From Flavobacteriaceae bacterium (GTDB lineage: Bacteria; Bacteroidota; Bacteroidia; Flavobacteriales; Flavobacteriaceae): DNA of 27,264 bases. Positions 1-7,575 of this stretch are shown here, in pieces. A program made the position numbers and the translations under genes. The stretch is from NCBI GenBank assembly GCA_030829155.1, contig JAURBD010000008.1, positions 1-27,264 of the forward strand. The letters run 5' to 3'. The number at the start of each line of letters is the position of its first letter. Position 1 is the first letter of the stretch. The notes beneath the pieces are model-generated. The model saw nothing but the letters and a program-made list of their open reading frames with translations, was not told where the DNA came from and made no database searches.

Positions 1-100
1 AGGCTTGTGTTCCAGCATAATCAAATTCACAAGCTTGACCGATAATGATTGGTCCTGATCCAATGATCAGTACTGTCTTAAGTTGTTGTTGCTTAGGCAT
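1..100 (-). CDS. carB: Carbamoyl-phosphate synthase large subunit, N-terminal fragment
   Basis: Only the first 33 codons are in the window; the gene runs off the left edge. The visible protein begins MPKQQQLKTVLIIGSGPIII and continues GQACEFDYAGTQA, the highly conserved first ATP-grasp (carboxyphosphate) segment of CarB. The enzyme makes carbamoyl phosphate for pyrimidine and arginine synthesis with the small subunit CarA. The ATG at 98-100 is a natural start because the CarB N-terminus is normally only a few residues ahead of VLIIGSGP. The gene follows rpmH on the same strand, but a strong terminator lies between them, so carB probably has its own promoter. The only candidate is a weak TAACTTTC box at 108-115 with no clear -33 element. 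Confidence 0.93.
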   Translation of the reverse strand, partial: MPKQQQLKTVLIIGSGPIIIGQACEFDYAGTQA

Positions 101-125
101 TGGCGGTGAAAGTTAAATTTTATTA

Positions 126-160
126 ATAAAAAAAGGTGTTACTTAAAAAAGTAACACCTT
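126..160 (-). terminator. Rho-independent terminator of rpmH
   Basis: A perfect 12-bp inverted repeat (arms 133-144 and 149-160, core AAGGTGTTAC) with a 4-nt A-rich loop is followed on the minus strand by a run of T (complement of the A run at 128-134). It sits 23 bp past the rpmH stop codon and before carB, so it should end the rpmH transcript. Confidence 0.85.
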
Positions 161-182
161 CAAATTTTAATGTTTTGATTCA

Positions 183-341
183 TTATTTTTTATGTCTTGG
201 CTCGCAAGATACGGATATTTTTTTACGTCCCTTTGCTCTGCGGCTTGCTAAAACTTTACGTCCGTTTACAGATGCCATACGCTCACGAAATCCGTGTTTG
301 TTTCTTCTCTTTCTCTTCGAGGGTTGAAATGTTCTTTTCAT
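183..341 (-). CDS. rpmH: 50S ribosomal protein L34
   Basis: This 52-residue protein was read directly from the reverse strand. It begins MKRTFQPSKRKRRNKHGFRE and ends in a basic KGRKK...PRHKK tail. The MKRTFQPS start and the RMAS..GRKVLASRRAKGR core are diagnostic of bacterial L34, a small basic protein of the large ribosomal subunit. The start is the ATG at 339-341. The gene has a near-consensus Bacteroidota promoter about 50 bp upstream (391-420) and a strong terminator 23 bp downstream, so it is probably a monocistronic unit. The plus-strand open frame covering 136-327 is its antisense shadow. Confidence 0.97.
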   Translation of the reverse strand: MKRTFQPSKRKRRNKHGFRERMASVNGRKVLASRRAKGRKKISVSCEPRHKK

Positions 342-390
342 AAAATTTAAGTTTGAATAAAGACCTATGTCTTGCTTTTCAAAGCGTGTG

Positions 391-420
391 CAAATATACG
401 ATAAGTTTTATTTTAGACAA
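391..420 (-). promoter_or_regulatory. Promoter of rpmH (Bacteroidota type)
   Basis: On the minus strand, TTG (418-420) is followed after 19 bp by TATATTTG (391-398), matching the flavobacterial TTG / TAnnTTTG consensus with a usual spacer. Transcription should start near position 384, giving a leader of about 43 nt before the rpmH ATG. Confidence 0.75.
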
Positions 421-658
421 GCCTTTTTTAAAAACAATAAAATATAATTCAAAAGAATTTGGGTCAGACAATTTTGCCCCGTAAAACTTCAAATTATTAA
501 TTTCTTTCTTTTACAAAATCAATTACAATTGTAGCATTATAAATAAAGAATCCTCTACCACATAATCTTGAAGATTACCCTTGTTTTTTGGAAACATAAA
601 AACTGCAAAAACAACAACTGTTATGTTTAATTCTTTCAGCATAATGATTAGTTTTTAT

Positions 659-666
659 TAACTTTG
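659..666 (+). promoter_or_regulatory. Candidate -7 promoter box for the TPR-like gene
   Basis: TAACTTTG fits TAnnTTTG and ends 16 bp before the ATG at 683. No TTG lies 17-23 bp upstream, so the call rests on the -7 box and its position only. Confidence 0.4.
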
Positions 667-682
667 GCGAAAATATTGAATT

Positions 683-1198
683 ATGTTTCCTAAGATTATA
701 AAACTTATTCTTGCTTTTTTCACCCTTGCTTTTAGTATCTACCAATTCTATGAAGGTGCAATTGGAAACGGGATTTTCCTGCTGCTGCTTTGTGGAATAT
801 TTATTTTACTGTATTACAAAAACGAGTTTATCCTTTTGGCTTTCTTTCAACTCAGAAAACAAAATTTTGAAGGTACCCTTAAGTGGTTGAATCGGATATC
901 AAACCCCGAGCAAAATTTGGTAACCAAGCAACAAGGTTATTTCAACTACTTACACGGAATTATTCTATCGCAGACCAACTTAACCAAGGCAGAGAAATAT
1001 TTTAAAAAAGCACTTGAGTTGGGAATGTCTATGGACACTGATTTAGCTATGGCTAATTTGAGTCTTGCAGGAATTTACATGCAGAAACGAAGAAAGAGAG
1101 AGGCTACCCTCTTAATCAACAAAGCTAAAAAACTGGATAGCCAAGGCATGTTGACAGGGCAAATCAAAGAAATGAAGCAACAAATGAAACGAATCTAA
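683..1198 (+). CDS. Small membrane protein with TPR-like C-terminal half
   Basis: The protein has 171 residues. Residues about 4-22 and 27-45 form two hydrophobic helices with a short hydrophilic turn (YEGAIGNG), so it is probably anchored in the inner membrane by a hairpin. From about residue 50 on it is soluble and helical. The segment around 90-150 (HGIILSQTNLTKAEKYFKKA, then LAMANLSLAGIYMQKRRKRE) has the A/L/Y spacing of one or two tetratricopeptide repeats, suggesting a protein-interaction role. I do not recognise a specific family. Its stop codon overlaps that of the convergent lytic transglycosylase by 4 bp. A TAACTTTG box lies just upstream. Function unknown. Confidence 0.75.
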   Translation: MFPKIIKLILAFFTLAFSIYQFYEGAIGNGIFLLLLCGIFILLYYKNEFILLAFFQLRKQNFEGTLKWLNRISNPEQNLVTKQQGYFNYLHGIILSQTNLTKAEKYFKKALELGMSMDTDLAMANLSLAGIYMQKRRKREATLLINKAKKLDSQGMLTGQIKEMKQQMKRI

Positions 1199-2118
1199 GA
1201 TCCGATTTCACTTGAATCTGGGAGGGCTATATAATACTGCTTTCGTGACTTGTTGTTCAAATGATTTTCTAGCAACCAGGGGTTGAAAATTTTCAGTTGT
1301 TTGTAATTAATTCCCATTGATTTTGAAAAAGCTGCGATATTAGTTATTGCAGTATCTACAAGTATTTCCTTAGCTTTTAGTTCTCCGTAAAGATCCATAG
1401 AGTTATAAACAAACCCATATTGGCTGGGGTTTGATAGAATTTCTTTCATTGCCAAAATTCTAAAAACATATCTTTGAGTCTCTCTGTTGAGTAACAAATC
1501 ATAATAGTTATCTACCTGTTGTTTTTCAAGCAGTCTTTTAATCCCAGAAATCCCCCGATTGTATGAGGCTGCAGCTAGTGTCCAAGAACCCAGTTTCTCT
1601 TTTGCCTTTTTCAAGTACGAACAAGCTACTCGAGTTGAGAGTTCAAGGTGATAACGTTCGTCTACATTTGAATTTACCTCAAGCCCCATTTCTTTTCCTG
1701 TAGTTTTGAGTATTTGCCAAAATCCTTTAGCTCCAGCAGGAGAGATCACATTTTCTAGGCCACTTTCTATTACTGCCAAATACTTAAAGTCGTCGGGTAC
1801 ACCCTCTTCTTTGAGAATACGCTCAATCAACGGAAAGTATTGATTACTCCTTTTGATCATCAACATCATATTGGATTGCCAATAGGTATTCACCAAAAGT
1901 TCTTTGTCCATGCGTTTGCGAAGATCTGCATCGTCCATGGTTACAGTTTCTCCAGCAAAAGTATATTCTTTGGCTATTTGGAGGGCATATACTTTAGAAG
2001 GCTCTCCAAAGTTATAAGTTTTAAAAGCTGTTTTGTTTCCGATAATATTATTACTGAGAAGAACTCCTGCTCCGATCAGTAAAATAACACTTATTGTAAT
2101 TTTATTTATTTTTTTCAT
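1195..2118 (-). CDS. Lytic transglycosylase (SLT domain) with LysM-like tail
   Basis: This 307-residue envelope protein starts with a short basic segment and a hydrophobic helix (about 7-27), a signal anchor or signal peptide. Residues about 95-230 form a goose-type lysozyme/SLT domain: IESGLENVISPAGAKGFWQI carries the presumed catalytic Glu118, and AAASYNRGISGIKR matches the conserved AYNAG-like motif. The C-terminal stretch from about 262 (SKSMGINYKQLKIFNPWL) resembles a LysM peptidoglycan-binding module. It would cleave peptidoglycan glycan strands with 1,6-anhydro product formation, as MltD-type enzymes do. It starts 11 bp after the alpha/beta hydrolase stop and is probably cotranscribed with it. 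Its stop overlaps the convergent upstream gene. Confidence 0.88.
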   Translation of the reverse strand: MKKINKITISVILLIGAGVLLSNNIIGNKTAFKTYNFGEPSKVYALQIAKEYTFAGETVTMDDADLRKRMDKELLVNTYWQSNMMLMIKRSNQYFPLIERILKEEGVPDDFKYLAVIESGLENVISPAGAKGFWQILKTTGKEMGLEVNSNVDERYHLELSTRVACSYLKKAKEKLGSWTLAAASYNRGISGIKRLLEKQQVDNYYDLLLNRETQRYVFRILAMKEILSNPSQYGFVYNSMDLYGELKAKEILVDTAITNIAAFSKSMGINYKQLKIFNPWLLENHLNNKSRKQYYIALPDSSEIGS

Positions 2119-2129
2119 TCGACATAAAT

Positions 2130-2813
2130 TTAGAACAATATTTTAGGTAACTCTGAATTGAACCACTGGTTTTGAACCAATATCATTGCATGAGTACCAT
2201 CCGTCAATTTATGAAGATAAGGAGTTTTTATGACATTTTTAAAAGGAAAGACAGTGTCTTTTTTTCCATGGATATGAATAAGCTTAGGATCAAAAGATTT
2301 TTGTTTCCAGTTTACAAGGGTATGAATTGCCCATTTTAAATAATTCGGGTCTCTTTCGGATAAGTATTTTTTATACAATTGTAATTTACGCTCTACTGAA
2401 CTCCCAAAAACAAAAAGTGCAAAACTTTCTAGGTTTTGAATCCATTGGGTAGGTAAAAGTTTGTGTGCATTCGTTTTTTGTGACATCTTCATGGATAAGG
2501 AGAGTTCGATATTGGATTTTACACTCGAAACGATTACAACTTTGTAGCAATTAATGTGTTTGGCCATTTCTTGTACCAAAATTCCACCAAAAGAAACCCC
2601 AAGTAAAATGGGATTTTGATGGTTAACGCGTTCGCACATCCGCAGTGCATAATCTTCGATAGGCTCATTCTCTTTTGGTGTAATCCATGATAAATGAATT
2701 ACCTCAAAGATGTCCGTTAAATCAATAAATTCAAATATTCGAGGACTGGCTGCCATTCCTGGCATCAAATAAAGTCCTTTCTTTTTTTTTTCCTTAACAG
2801 GTCGTGGTTGCAT
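2130..2813 (-). CDS. Alpha/beta hydrolase
   Basis: This 227-residue protein has no signal peptide. LGVSFGGILVQEMA holds the nucleophile elbow G-x-S-x-G with Ser74. The later HIHGKKDTVFP offers Asp186 and DGTHAMI offers His208, completing a Ser-Asp-His triad in the right order. LYLMPGMAASPRIF near the N-terminus provides the oxyanion-hole region. The substrate cannot be told from sequence. The basic N-terminal tail (QPRPVKEKKKKG) is longer than I expect for this family, but no better start is obvious between the ATG at 2813 and the conserved LYLMPG. It lies 11 bp ahead of the lytic transglycosylase gene on the same strand, suggesting a two-gene unit. Confidence 0.85.
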   Translation of the reverse strand: MQPRPVKEKKKKGLYLMPGMAASPRIFEFIDLTDIFEVIHLSWITPKENEPIEDYALRMCERVNHQNPILLGVSFGGILVQEMAKHINCYKVVIVSSVKSNIELSLSMKMSQKTNAHKLLPTQWIQNLESFALFVFGSSVERKLQLYKKYLSERDPNYLKWAIHTLVNWKQKSFDPKLIHIHGKKDTVFPFKNVIKTPYLHKLTDGTHAMILVQNQWFNSELPKILF

Positions 2814-2819
2814 TCTAAC

Positions 2820-2846
2820 TTGTTTGTCAAATAATTCGTATCTTTG
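2820..2846 (+). promoter_or_regulatory. Candidate promoter of the GNAT gene
   Basis: TATCTTTG at 2839-2846 is an exact TAnnTTTG box, with TTG at 2820-2822 after a 16-bp spacer, one short of the usual range. It would give a leader of roughly 95 nt. The leader contains a small hairpin (AAATCT 2877-2882, AGATTT 2888-2893) of unclear meaning. Confidence 0.45.
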
Positions 2847-2948
2847 TATTCCGTTTATTAAAATGGTTATTCAAACAAATCTTTTTTAGATTTATTTAAA
2901 ATCAAAAACAACGTTTGGTCGTATTTAAATATAACTTAATCAATCACT

Positions 2949-3242
2949 ATGAGTAAACTAGTCCTCGAAAATAATGAATTTTTACGTCAATTTGAAGTTG
3001 TTGTAAACGGATCCATGGCGCGCATTGAATATGCAGAACAAGAACGAAAAATTTTCCTGACTAAGTTGATTGTTCCTGAGAAGATTGACACTGCTATGTT
3101 TAAAGACGAATTCATCAAAATGGTTCTTGATTCTGTTGCAGAGAAAAAATTAAGAGTGGTTCCAACCAGTCCAGAGATTGCTGTTTTTTTAAGAAAAAAT
3201 AAGCATTACAAAGAACTTTTACCTGTAGGAATCAAGCTATAA
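2949..3242 (+). CDS. Small GNAT-family N-acetyltransferase (YjdJ/GTNAT-like)
   Basis: At 97 residues this fits the short GNAT-like family that carries only the core of the acetyl-CoA fold. The pattern FEVVVNGSMARIEYAEQERK, then IFLTKLIVPE, then a helix (EFIKMVLDSVAEKKLRVVPT), then a final AVFLRKNKHYKELL matches these minimal acetyltransferases, in which the lost N-terminal half of the fold is not essential. The acceptor substrate is unknown. The ATG at 2949 is the only good start. The gene converges on mtaB and the two coding regions overlap by 6 bp, with no terminator between them. Confidence 0.78.
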   Translation: MSKLVLENNEFLRQFEVVVNGSMARIEYAEQERKIFLTKLIVPEKIDTAMFKDEFIKMVLDSVAEKKLRVVPTSPEIAVFLRKNKHYKELLPVGIKL

Positions 3243-4580
3243 ACCTATTCGAACAAACCCTTCATCATCGATATACTTCAATACGACTTTGTTAAGTGAA
3301 TTGATTAAACTGGGATTCCAAGGCGTTCTTACTCTAACATAATTATCAGTAAAACCGGTGATGTATCCCTTTTTATTTTCTCTCTCAAAAAGAACTAATC
3401 GCTCTGATCCTAACTGAGATTCATAAAAATTATGTCTTTTTTTAATGGATAATCCTCGTAACATTTTACTGCGTTTCGATCGGATGTGCTGTGGAACAAC
3501 TTCGTTCATTTCGGAAGCCTCAGTATTTGGACGTTTGGAATATGAAAAAACATGTAAATACGAAATGTCTAGGTCAACCAAAAATTTATAGGTTTTTAAA
3601 AACTCCTCGTCTGTTTCCCCGGGGAAACCAACAATTACATCTACCCCAATACAGGCATTGGGCATAAAACTTTTTATTGCCTTTACCCGGTCATCATACA
3701 ATCGAGATAAGTATCGTCTTCGCATCCTTTTTAAAATTATATCGCTCCCACTTTGGAGAGGGACATGAAAATGAGGAACAAAAGAATTGCTTTGGCTCAC
3801 AAATGAGATTGTTTCATCTTTAAGCAAGTTAGGTTCAATAGAAGAAATTCGGATTCGATTAATTCCTTGAACTTCATCCAAAGCTTTAACCAGATCTAAA
3901 AAAGTGTGTTGATGTTTTTTGGTTCCAAATTCCCCTTTTCCAAAGTCCCCAATATTGACTCCAGTTAAAACAATTTCTTTGATGTCTTCAGAAGCAATTT
4001 TCTTTGCATTGGCTATAACGTTTTCCAGTGAATCGCTTCTCGATATTCCCCTCGCCAAAGGAATGGTACAATAAGTACATTTATAGTCACAACCGTCTTG
4101 GACTTTCAAAAAAGCCCGGGTTCGATCGCTGGTTGAAAAGCTACTTGTGTATTGAATTACCGTATCAATTTCACAAGAATGAACAATACCGGTCTCTTTC
4201 TTGGTAAGGTCGCTAAGATATTGTGTTAACTTAAATTTTTCTGAAGCTCCTAGCACCAAATCCACCCCTGCAACATCGGCCAATGCCTCAGGTTGCAATT
4301 GAGCATAACAACCGATAGCAGCTACAAATGCTTCTGGATTCTGACGCAATACTTTTGCTACCAATGTTTTGAAACGTTTATCTGCATTTTCGGTAACCGA
4401 ACAGGTATTGATTACGTAGACATCTGCTGAGGACTCAAAAGGTACCCTACTATAATGTTCTTCTGAGAAATCTCTGGCAATCGATGCTGTCTCAGAAAAA
4501 TTAAGTTTACACCCCAAGGTATGAAATGCAACAGTAGTTTTTTTGGCTTTAACAGCCTTATTAGTAATCAATGACTCCAA
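3237..4580 (-). CDS. mtaB: tRNA ms2t6A methylthiotransferase MtaB
   Basis: This 447-residue radical SAM enzyme converts t6A37 to ms2t6A37 in tRNAs reading ANN codons. The N-terminal methylthiotransferase domain has cysteines in HTLGCKLNFSE (C24), INTCSVTENAD (C60) and AIGCYAQLQPE (C91) for one 4Fe-4S cluster. The radical SAM CxxxCxxC is in DGCDYKCTYCTIPL (C164, C168, C171). A C-terminal TRAM-like domain follows from about residue 385. The GCKLN motif and the short N-terminus favour MtaB over MiaB or RimO. The start is a TTG (4578-4580); no ATG is available before the conserved TVAFHTLGCK. A good promoter lies about 23 nt upstream of this TTG, which supports it. It is divergent from the substrate-binding lipoprotein gene. 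Confidence 0.92.
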   Translation of the reverse strand: MESLITNKAVKAKKTTVAFHTLGCKLNFSETASIARDFSEEHYSRVPFESSADVYVINTCSVTENADKRFKTLVAKVLRQNPEAFVAAIGCYAQLQPEALADVAGVDLVLGASEKFKLTQYLSDLTKKETGIVHSCEIDTVIQYTSSFSTSDRTRAFLKVQDGCDYKCTYCTIPLARGISRSDSLENVIANAKKIASEDIKEIVLTGVNIGDFGKGEFGTKKHQHTFLDLVKALDEVQGINRIRISSIEPNLLKDETISFVSQSNSFVPHFHVPLQSGSDIILKRMRRRYLSRLYDDRVKAIKSFMPNACIGVDVIVGFPGETDEEFLKTYKFLVDLDISYLHVFSYSKRPNTEASEMNEVVPQHIRSKRSKMLRGLSIKKRHNFYESQLGSERLVLFERENKKGYITGFTDNYVRVRTPWNPSLINSLNKVVLKYIDDEGFVRIGL

Positions 4581-4609
4581 GATATCTCTAAAAAAGGTTA
4601 ATTTTGAGA

Positions 4610-4639
4610 CAAATATACTACTTTGATTTTCAAGTTCAA
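4610..4639 (-). promoter_or_regulatory. Promoter of mtaB
   Basis: On the minus strand, TTG (4637-4639), a 19-bp spacer and TATATTTG (4610-4617) match the flavobacterial promoter consensus. The predicted start site near 4603 leaves about 23 nt before the TTG initiation codon. The element occupies most of the 72-bp gap between the divergent genes. The rightward gene has a TTG at 4604-4606 but only an imperfect -7 box (CTACTTTG, 4618-4625). Confidence 0.68.
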
Positions 4640-4652
4640 TATCAATTTACCG

Positions 4653-6245
4653 ATGCAATTATTCCAAAAGTTCTTTCTTTGTCTGACAGTTCTGGTCCTA
4701 GGTTGTCAATCGGAAGTTAAAATCAACGACACTACTGTTTTTAGGTACAACGAATTTCGGAACATTACCTCCCTTGATCCTGCTTTTGCAAGGAATCCCC
4801 AAAACATATGGCCCATGCAACAACTATTCAATGGCTTAGTTCAATTGGATGATTCACTAAAAATACGTCCCGAAATAGCAAAGTCATGGCAGATTAATGA
4901 AGATGGAACAAAATATACTTTTATACTTCGTGATGATGTCTACTTTCATAAATCTCAGGTTTTTGGTTCAAAGCAAACGAGAACTGTTACTGCAGAAGAC
5001 TTTGTGTTTAGTTTTGACCGCCTAAAAGACGAAAAGACAGGTTCACCAGGGGGATGGGTACTTCAAAATATCAAAAATTATCACGCCACAGATACGCATG
5101 TTTTACAAATTGAATTAAAACAGCCTTTCCCTGCTTTTTTAGGTTTACTAACCATGCGTTACTGCGCTGTTGTTCCAAAAGAAGGAATTTCCTTTTATAA
5201 GGATGATTTTAGATCCAATCCTATTGGAACTGGCCCGTTTAAATTTAAAAAATGGGAAGAAGATGTGAAATTAGTACTTCGCAAAAACGAACTCTATTTT
5301 GAACTTGATCAAAATGGAGAACAACTACCTTACCTTGAAGCAATCGCTATAAGTTTTTTACCTGACATCCAAAGTGAATTCATGATGTTTATCCAGGGAA
5401 AATTTGATTTTTTAAATTCACTGGATACTTCTTACAAAGATGATTTACTAACCCCTTTGGGAGCCCTTCAAGAAAAATATAGTCAAGACATTGAAATGGA
5501 AAAAGGCCCTTATTTAAATACAGAATATATTGGCTTTTATTTGGATGCCAGTAATCGTGCAATCAAATCCAAACAAATTAGAAAAGCGATGAATGTTGGT
5601 TTTGATCGAGAAAAAATGATCCTTTTCCTCAGAAATACCATTGGATTTCCAGCTTTTCAAGGATTCATTCCTAAGGGACTTCCTGGACATGGAAATGCAA
5701 TTTTTAATGAATATAATCTGAGTTTAGCTCAAGAATTGGTTCAAGAATACGTAAAAGAATATGGTGAAAAACCAAAAATACGACTGGCTACAGATATAAA
5801 TTATCTTGATATTTGTGAATATTTACAAAGGGCTTATCAAAATATTGGGATTGATATTGTCTTAGACCTTATGCCAACAGCTACCTTAAGACAAGCCAAA
5901 AGCTCTGGGAATTTGGAAGCTTTTCGAGCGAGTTGGATTGCAGATTATCCAGATGCCGAAAACTATTTATCTTTGTTTTATTCAGAAAATTTCAGTCCAA
6001 GAGGACCCAATTACACTCATTTTTCAGAGGCAAAGTTTGACAAGCTCTATGAAGAAACTATGAAGATTTCAGATCCTGTAGATCGAATTATTTTATACAA
6101 AAAAATGGATGATTTATTGATGTCTTCATACCCTGTAATCCCACTATACTATGACCAAGCCATTCGGTTTAAAAGAAAAAATATAAGTGGACTAGAAATG
6201 AATTCGATAAATCTTTTGAACCTCAAACGAGTTCAAAAGAAATAA
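4653..6245 (+). CDS. Peptide-type ABC transporter substrate-binding lipoprotein (SBP family 5)
   Basis: The protein has 530 residues from the ATG at 4653. An in-frame TTG at 4623 would add ten residues ahead of the signal peptide and is less likely. The N-terminus MQLFQKFFLCLTVLVLGCQS is a lipoprotein signal with lipobox VLGC (Cys18). The mature part follows the OppA/DppA-type fold: RNITSLDPAFARN, then ITKSW-like AKSWQINEDGTKYTFILRDD, VTAEDFVFSFDRL, NPIGTGPFKFKKW, and the late DYPDAENYLSLFYSENF. Such proteins bind oligopeptides or nickel. No permease or ATPase gene is nearby, so the partner lies elsewhere or the protein has a peptidoglycan-peptide or signalling role. It ends 2 bp from the convergent GlmU-like gene. 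Confidence 0.88.
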   Translation: MQLFQKFFLCLTVLVLGCQSEVKINDTTVFRYNEFRNITSLDPAFARNPQNIWPMQQLFNGLVQLDDSLKIRPEIAKSWQINEDGTKYTFILRDDVYFHKSQVFGSKQTRTVTAEDFVFSFDRLKDEKTGSPGGWVLQNIKNYHATDTHVLQIELKQPFPAFLGLLTMRYCAVVPKEGISFYKDDFRSNPIGTGPFKFKKWEEDVKLVLRKNELYFELDQNGEQLPYLEAIAISFLPDIQSEFMMFIQGKFDFLNSLDTSYKDDLLTPLGALQEKYSQDIEMEKGPYLNTEYIGFYLDASNRAIKSKQIRKAMNVGFDREKMILFLRNTIGFPAFQGFIPKGLPGHGNAIFNEYNLSLAQELVQEYVKEYGEKPKIRLATDINYLDICEYLQRAYQNIGIDIVLDLMPTATLRQAKSSGNLEAFRASWIADYPDAENYLSLFYSENFSPRGPNYTHFSEAKFDKLYEETMKISDPVDRIILYKKMDDLLMSSYPVIPLYYDQAIRFKRKNISGLEMNSINLLNLKRVQKK

Positions 6246-6247
6246 AT

Positions 6248-7441
6248 TTATGGATCTCTTCTCCATACTGCCGACTGATCAAAAACTGCCTGAAGAATTT
6301 CTAAATCCAGTTCAGAAAGTTCTACCCCTTTGCGTTTCATCATCGCTATATTTGCTTCCATTGCTTTTGTAAAAGCATAGGTTTTGAGGCCTTGTGCTCC
6401 TCCATAACTATAACTAGGGATGAAGGTTCTTGGAAACCCTGTTCCAAAAATATTCGTATTGATACCAATCACTGTAGCTGTATTGAACATGGAATGAATC
6501 CCACAACGACTGTAATCCCCCATAAGAAGACCACAAAACTGCAATTCAGATTTTGCGAAATTTTTGGAGGAATAATTCCATATACGAACTTTGCTGTAAT
6601 TGTTTTTTAGGTTCGAAGCATCAGTGGCTGATCCGATATTGCACCACTCACCAATTACTGCATTTCCCAGAAACCCATCATGCCCTTTATTTGAATTCCC
6701 CAGAAACAAAACATTATTTAGTTCCCCCCCTATCTTAGATCCTGGACCAATGGTTGTTCCTCCATAAATCTTTGTTCCCATTTTTATTTTCACCTCATCA
6801 CATAAAGCAATTGGACCTCTGAGCATGGCACCTTCCATAACTTCAGTGTTTTTTCCAATATATATTGGTCCATCAGTCGCGTTGAGGACGGTACAAGAAA
6901 GTTTTGCTCCCGGTTCAATAAAAATTCGTTCAGGACAAATAAGACGATTACCACTATCCGCTATAATTTGATTTTTCTTTCCTTGAGTGAGTCGTTCAAA
7001 ATCCAATTCTAGTACAGCTGCATTTTTTGAAAATAAATCAGAACTTGTTTTGATATGAATCGGATCGGATTCAACCTCAACCTTAAAAAAATCATCCAAA
7101 CTCTTAGGCAGCTCATGTTTCTCTGTGTAAAAAGCAATAGGATTATTTTCAAAAACCAATACCTGATTGGGTTTGAGTTTTTCGATTTGACTTACCAAAA
7201 CTTCTGATGGAACATAACTCGCATTGATAAAATAATTGAGTTCAGAAGTATGTATAGGATATTTTTTGGATAAATAATCTTGAGTAGCATAGGAACAACT
7301 TTTCTTTAGAAAAGCTTCCCATTTTTCTCTTAAGGTATTAATGCCAATCCTAAGTTCTGCAACAGGCCTTATGTAGGTAAATGGAAGTAAATTCAAACGC
7401 TCAGGACCATCAAAAAGAATAATGTTTTTTTGTTGTGACAT
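6248..7441 (-). CDS. GlmU-like sugar nucleotidyltransferase / hexapeptide acyltransferase
   Basis: This 397-residue protein belongs to the Bacteroidota-type alternative GlmU family. The N-terminal region (about 1-160) begins IILFDGPERLNLLPFTYIRP and lacks the classic GxGTRM loop of standard pyrophosphorylases. From about 175 to 345 it is a left-handed beta-helix with hexapeptide repeats such as IYIGKNTEVMEGAMLRG, VKIKMGTKIYGGTTIGPGSK and GFLGNAVIGEWCNIGSATD. It is thought to replace GlmU in UDP-GlcNAc synthesis, though substrate is by family inference only. The gene lies downstream of rpmE2 on the same strand, a pairing I associate with Bacteroidota, but a strong terminator separates them. 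A dyad and a TAAATTTG box lie in its leader. Convergent with the lipoprotein gene, 2 bp apart. Confidence 0.87.
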   Translation of the reverse strand: MSQQKNIILFDGPERLNLLPFTYIRPVAELRIGINTLREKWEAFLKKSCSYATQDYLSKKYPIHTSELNYFINASYVPSEVLVSQIEKLKPNQVLVFENNPIAFYTEKHELPKSLDDFFKVEVESDPIHIKTSSDLFSKNAAVLELDFERLTQGKKNQIIADSGNRLICPERIFIEPGAKLSCTVLNATDGPIYIGKNTEVMEGAMLRGPIALCDEVKIKMGTKIYGGTTIGPGSKIGGELNNVLFLGNSNKGHDGFLGNAVIGEWCNIGSATDASNLKNNYSKVRIWNYSSKNFAKSELQFCGLLMGDYSRCGIHSMFNTATVIGINTNIFGTGFPRTFIPSYSYGGAQGLKTYAFTKAMEANIAMMKRKGVELSELDLEILQAVFDQSAVWRRDP

Positions 7442-7464
7442 AAAATATTTTAAACAACTAGGTA

Positions 7465-7487
7465 TTGAAGCATTTGCTTCAAATTTA
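7465..7487 (-). promoter_or_regulatory. Dyad overlapping a candidate -7 box ahead of the GlmU-like gene
   Basis: A perfect 8-bp inverted repeat (TTGAAGCA 7465-7472, TGCTTCAA 7475-7482, 2-nt centre) overlaps CAAATTTA (7480-7487), which reads TAAATTTG on the minus strand and fits TAnnTTTG. No TTG is found at the right distance upstream. The dyad would cover the start site, as an operator or an early leader hairpin would. Confidence 0.35.
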
Positions 7488-7513
7488 ATGCTTTTTTTAA
7501 GGACTTAATCCTT

Positions 7514-7554
7514 GTCAAAAAACAAAAAGCTGCCTGTAAGGACAGGCAGCTTTT
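7514..7554 (-). terminator. Rho-independent terminator of rpmE2
   Basis: A perfect 13-bp stem (7525-7537 with 7542-7554, core AGCTGCCTGT) closes a 4-nt loop. On the minus strand it is followed by a T-rich tail interrupted by one G (complement of 7514-7528). It begins 21 bp past the rpmE2 stop and uncouples rpmE2 from the GlmU-like gene. It is the most GC-rich hairpin in the window. Confidence 0.88.
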
Positions 7555-7575
7555 GATCATATTATTTATTTATTT

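Larger units (their letters stand above)
342..682. other. AT-rich divergent intergenic region
   Basis: This 341-bp stretch separates divergent rpmH and the TPR-like gene. It holds the rpmH promoter (391-420) and a -7-like TAACTTTG box at 659-666 for the rightward gene. A loose inverted repeat (AAACATAA at 592-599, TTATGTTT at 621-628) could form a hairpin with a long loop, but such pairs are expected by chance in DNA this AT-rich. I see no ORF, tRNA or known RNA element in the remainder. Confidence 0.6.

Noticed and set aside
136..327. Plus-strand open frame of 63 codons
   Set aside because: It is antisense to rpmH and the rpmH terminator, has no family features, and rpmH is certain.
592..628. 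8-bp inverted repeat with a 21-nt loop in the rpmH intergenic region
   Set aside because: Long loop and AT-rich arms; no T-run or conserved RNA pattern, so no RNA element is claimed.
2863..2889. Eight-codon ATG frame in the GNAT gene leader
   Set aside because: Too short to separate from chance and not adjacent to the gene start; no sign of an attenuator.
4623..4652. TTG start ten codons upstream for the binding lipoprotein
   Set aside because: It would place extra residues before a complete lipoprotein signal; the ATG at 4653 gives a standard signal length.
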